A stretch of DNA of 6,717 nt from JASJBU01 sp965372385 (GTDB taxonomy: Bacteria > Pseudomonadota > Gammaproteobacteria > Chromatiales > Chromatiaceae): NCBI GenBank assembly GCA_965372385.1, contig CBDVCD010000191.1:1-6717 (forward strand), written 5' to 3'. Numbering within the stretch: the stretch's first letter is position 1; every line of letters starts with the position of its first letter. A program made the translations under genes and the position numbers. Below, in pieces: positions 5,693 through 6,717 of this stretch. Under the pieces are notes generated by a model, which was not told where the DNA came from, did no database searches, and saw only the letters and a program-made list of their open reading frames with translations.

Positions 5693-6253
5693 TCAGGACT
5701 CGTCGTCGGTCACTTCCTCTTCCGGCTCGTCAGGCTCTTCATGAGCGATACCGGCGTGACAATCAATGCAGGCCTTGCCTTGATCCAGGGCCTTGGGGTG
5801 CCGCTTACGGGCGCTACGATCCTGTTCACTGAGATCCATCTGATCATACTCATGACATGAACGGCACTCACGGGAGTTGCTGGCGCGCATCTTTTCCCAG
5901 ACCCGGCTGGCCATATCCCAGCGAAGCGCCTCGTACTTTTCCTTGGTATCGATGGTGCCCATGATCTCGTGATAGACATCCTTGGCCGCCATCACCTTGG
6001 CAATCATCTTGGGGATGAAGGGTTTGGGTACGTGACAGTCGGAGCAGGTGGCGCGAACCCCGGATGCATTTTTGTAATGGACCGTCTCTTTATACTCTTC
6101 GAGGTTGATCTTCATGGAGTGGCAGGAGGTGCAGAATTCCATCTCATTGGTGAAAGCCAGCCCCATATTGAAGAGTCCGGTAAAGATGACCCCCGCGAAA
6201 AAGATGATAGCGATGAGAACGACGGAAATCTTACCCGTGTTGGATTGGAACAT
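5693..6253 (-). CDS. NapC/NirT-family tetraheme membrane cytochrome c
   Basis: The protein has 186 residues. A single N-terminal transmembrane anchor (about 9-31) is followed by a periplasmic domain with four CXXCH sites: C41-H45, C70-H74, C130-H134 and C162-H166. The first reads CTSCHSM, the CXXCHXM pattern in which the Met (M47) ligates haem 1 in NrfH-type proteins. GIAH after the last haem (168-171) is also typical. Family members oxidise membrane quinol and hand electrons to periplasmic reductases, though reverse flow is known for some relatives. No nitrate, nitrite, TMAO or similar reductase gene is in the window, so the partner is unknown. The last 15 residues form a strongly acidic tail, which could guide a basic partner. 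The ATG at 6253 is needed to keep the anchor; the GGAG before it is unusually close (1 nt), so GGGTGG a few bases further up may serve instead. The ankyrin gene follows 30 nt downstream. Confidence 0.93.
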   Translation of the reverse strand: MFQSNTGKISVVLIAIIFFAGVIFTGLFNMGLAFTNEMEFCTSCHSMKINLEEYKETVHYKNASGVRATCSDCHVPKPFIPKMIAKVMAAKDVYHEIMGTIDTKEKYEALRWDMASRVWEKMRASNSRECRSCHEYDQMDLSEQDRSARKRHPKALDQGKACIDCHAGIAHEEPDEPEEEVTDDES

Positions 6254-6367
6254 ACTCCACCCTAAATGAATTTATTGTACGAATGGTGCCCTGTTGAAGT
6301 AGCGGCCAATAAGAATGCAAAGCTATCCCTAATAACATTCAATAGCGGTTTTTTCTCAGTCTGGCGG

Positions 6368-6396
6368 ATGTTACGTCAACTTAATTTTTTATGCAA
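6368..6396 (-). promoter_or_regulatory. possible promoter of the NapC-like/ankyrin operon
   Basis: On the minus strand, TTGCAT (6396..6391) and TAACAT (6373..6368) are 17 nt apart, with a run of six A at the start of the spacer. The -35 match is poor (three of six) and the -10 moderate (four of six). The leader would be about 107 nt. A TACAAT at about 12-20 nt before the gene's ribosome binding site is a competing -10 without a -35. The 226-nt gap 6254..6479 is otherwise AT-rich and shows no gene. Confidence 0.25.
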
Positions 6397-6479
6397 AAAT
6401 TCCAGGGAAACAATGGTATATGAAATTATTAGCAAAAACTAAAGTGGAGGGACTTTGTTTCTTCTGACCTCCCTCTTGA

Positions 6480-6717
6480 CTACTGATGCGGATTTTCCTG
6501 AGGTAAATCCGGATCAAGGCAATGCTCGAGTATGCAGTCTTGTAGACGGTGCCGATCTGTACCCAGTTGGCGCAGTCGATCCGTGATCGCCTGCTGTTCG
6601 GTGCTGGAGGTGAGTACTGGATGTACTGTGGTACGGATCTCATGGGCAACGCCGCTTTCGATCAGGATCTTGGCACTCTCCCAGGCCTTTTTCCCGGAGT
6701 CTTTGACCCCTGTCACC
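6480..6717 (-). CDS. nrdG: anaerobic ribonucleotide reductase activating protein, radical SAM, C-terminal part
   Basis: This gene enters from the right edge. About 79 C-terminal residues are visible, ending at the TAG at 6480..6482; the first full codon is a GTG at 6716 that is probably internal. The visible part matches the C-terminal region of the NrdG-type (pyruvate formate-lyase activase-like) radical SAM activators: VTG followed by a GKKAWES helix, then the strand HEIRTTVHP, and near the end EHCLDP. The CX3CX2C iron-sulfur motif would lie upstream, outside the window, so catalytic competence cannot be judged. The family installs the glycyl radical on the anaerobic class III ribonucleotide reductase. 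If correct, it suggests the organism can grow without oxygen. It is on the same strand as the NapC-like gene but 226 nt away, and I see no functional link. Another glycyl-radical-enzyme activase is the main alternative. Confidence 0.7.
   Translation of the reverse strand, partial: VTGVKDSGKKAWESAKILIESGVAHEIRTTVHPVLTSSTEQQAITDRLRQLGTDRHRLQDCILEHCLDPDLPQENPHQ

Noticed and set aside
6441..6476. Possible terminator after the radical SAM gene
   Set aside because: Only a 6-bp stem (GAGGGA/TCCCTC) with a 17-nt loop, or a 5-bp AAAGT/ACTTT stem, can form, and the nearest T-run is offset; too weak to call.
1..6717. CRISPR arrays, tRNA/rRNA genes, insertion sequences
   Set aside because: No regularly spaced direct repeats, tRNA-like sequences, transposase genes or terminal inverted repeats were seen on either strand.

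Overview
The window looks like a chromosomal stretch from a sulfur-oxidising gammaproteobacterium. The main reason is a complete flavocytochrome c sulfide dehydrogenase operon (fccAB), whose flavoprotein closely resembles the purple-sulfur-bacterial enzyme in length, Tat leader and cysteine placement. It is surrounded by periplasmic c-type cytochrome genes. Taxonomy finer than that (Chromatiales or a sulfur-oxidising symbiont lineage) is inference; nothing here is a phylogenetic marker. Seven genes look complete and one runs off the right edge. All are on the minus strand except one cytochrome.

Layout, left to right. 1..120: edge sequence ending in a hairpin that probably terminates the first minus-strand operon. 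121..1299 (minus): a c4-like diheme cytochrome followed by an exported DUF302 protein. 1300..1757: a long AT-rich divergent intergenic region with two palindromes and a TATAAT box. 1758..2534 (plus): a second c4-like diheme cytochrome with a Pro/Arg-rich C-terminal tail. 2554..2628: a strong bidirectional terminator plus an extra 10-bp hairpin, placed between converging genes. 2637..4565 (minus): fccA then fccB. 4566..4729: an fccA leader with a possible promoter and a 17-nt perfect palindrome next to a T-tract. 4730..6253 (minus): a NapC/NirT-type tetraheme membrane cytochrome followed by a periplasmic ankyrin-repeat protein. 6480..6717 (minus): the C-terminal end of an anaerobic ribonucleotide-reductase-activating radical SAM protein, probably unrelated to the rest.

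How the genes could work together. FccAB oxidises sulfide in the periplasm and passes electrons to its own diheme subunit. The two other soluble diheme cytochromes could carry electrons onward to an oxidase or reaction centre. The NapC-type protein connects the quinone pool with periplasmic haem proteins. Together the four cytochromes carry ten CXXCH haem sites in under 6.3 kb. No terminal reductase for the NapC-type protein is present, so its partner is open. The least explained parts are the cytochrome/DUF302 pair, where the cytochrome has lost its second haem Met ligand, the NapC-type/ankyrin pair, and the regulatory DNA ahead of fccA and between the divergent cytochromes.
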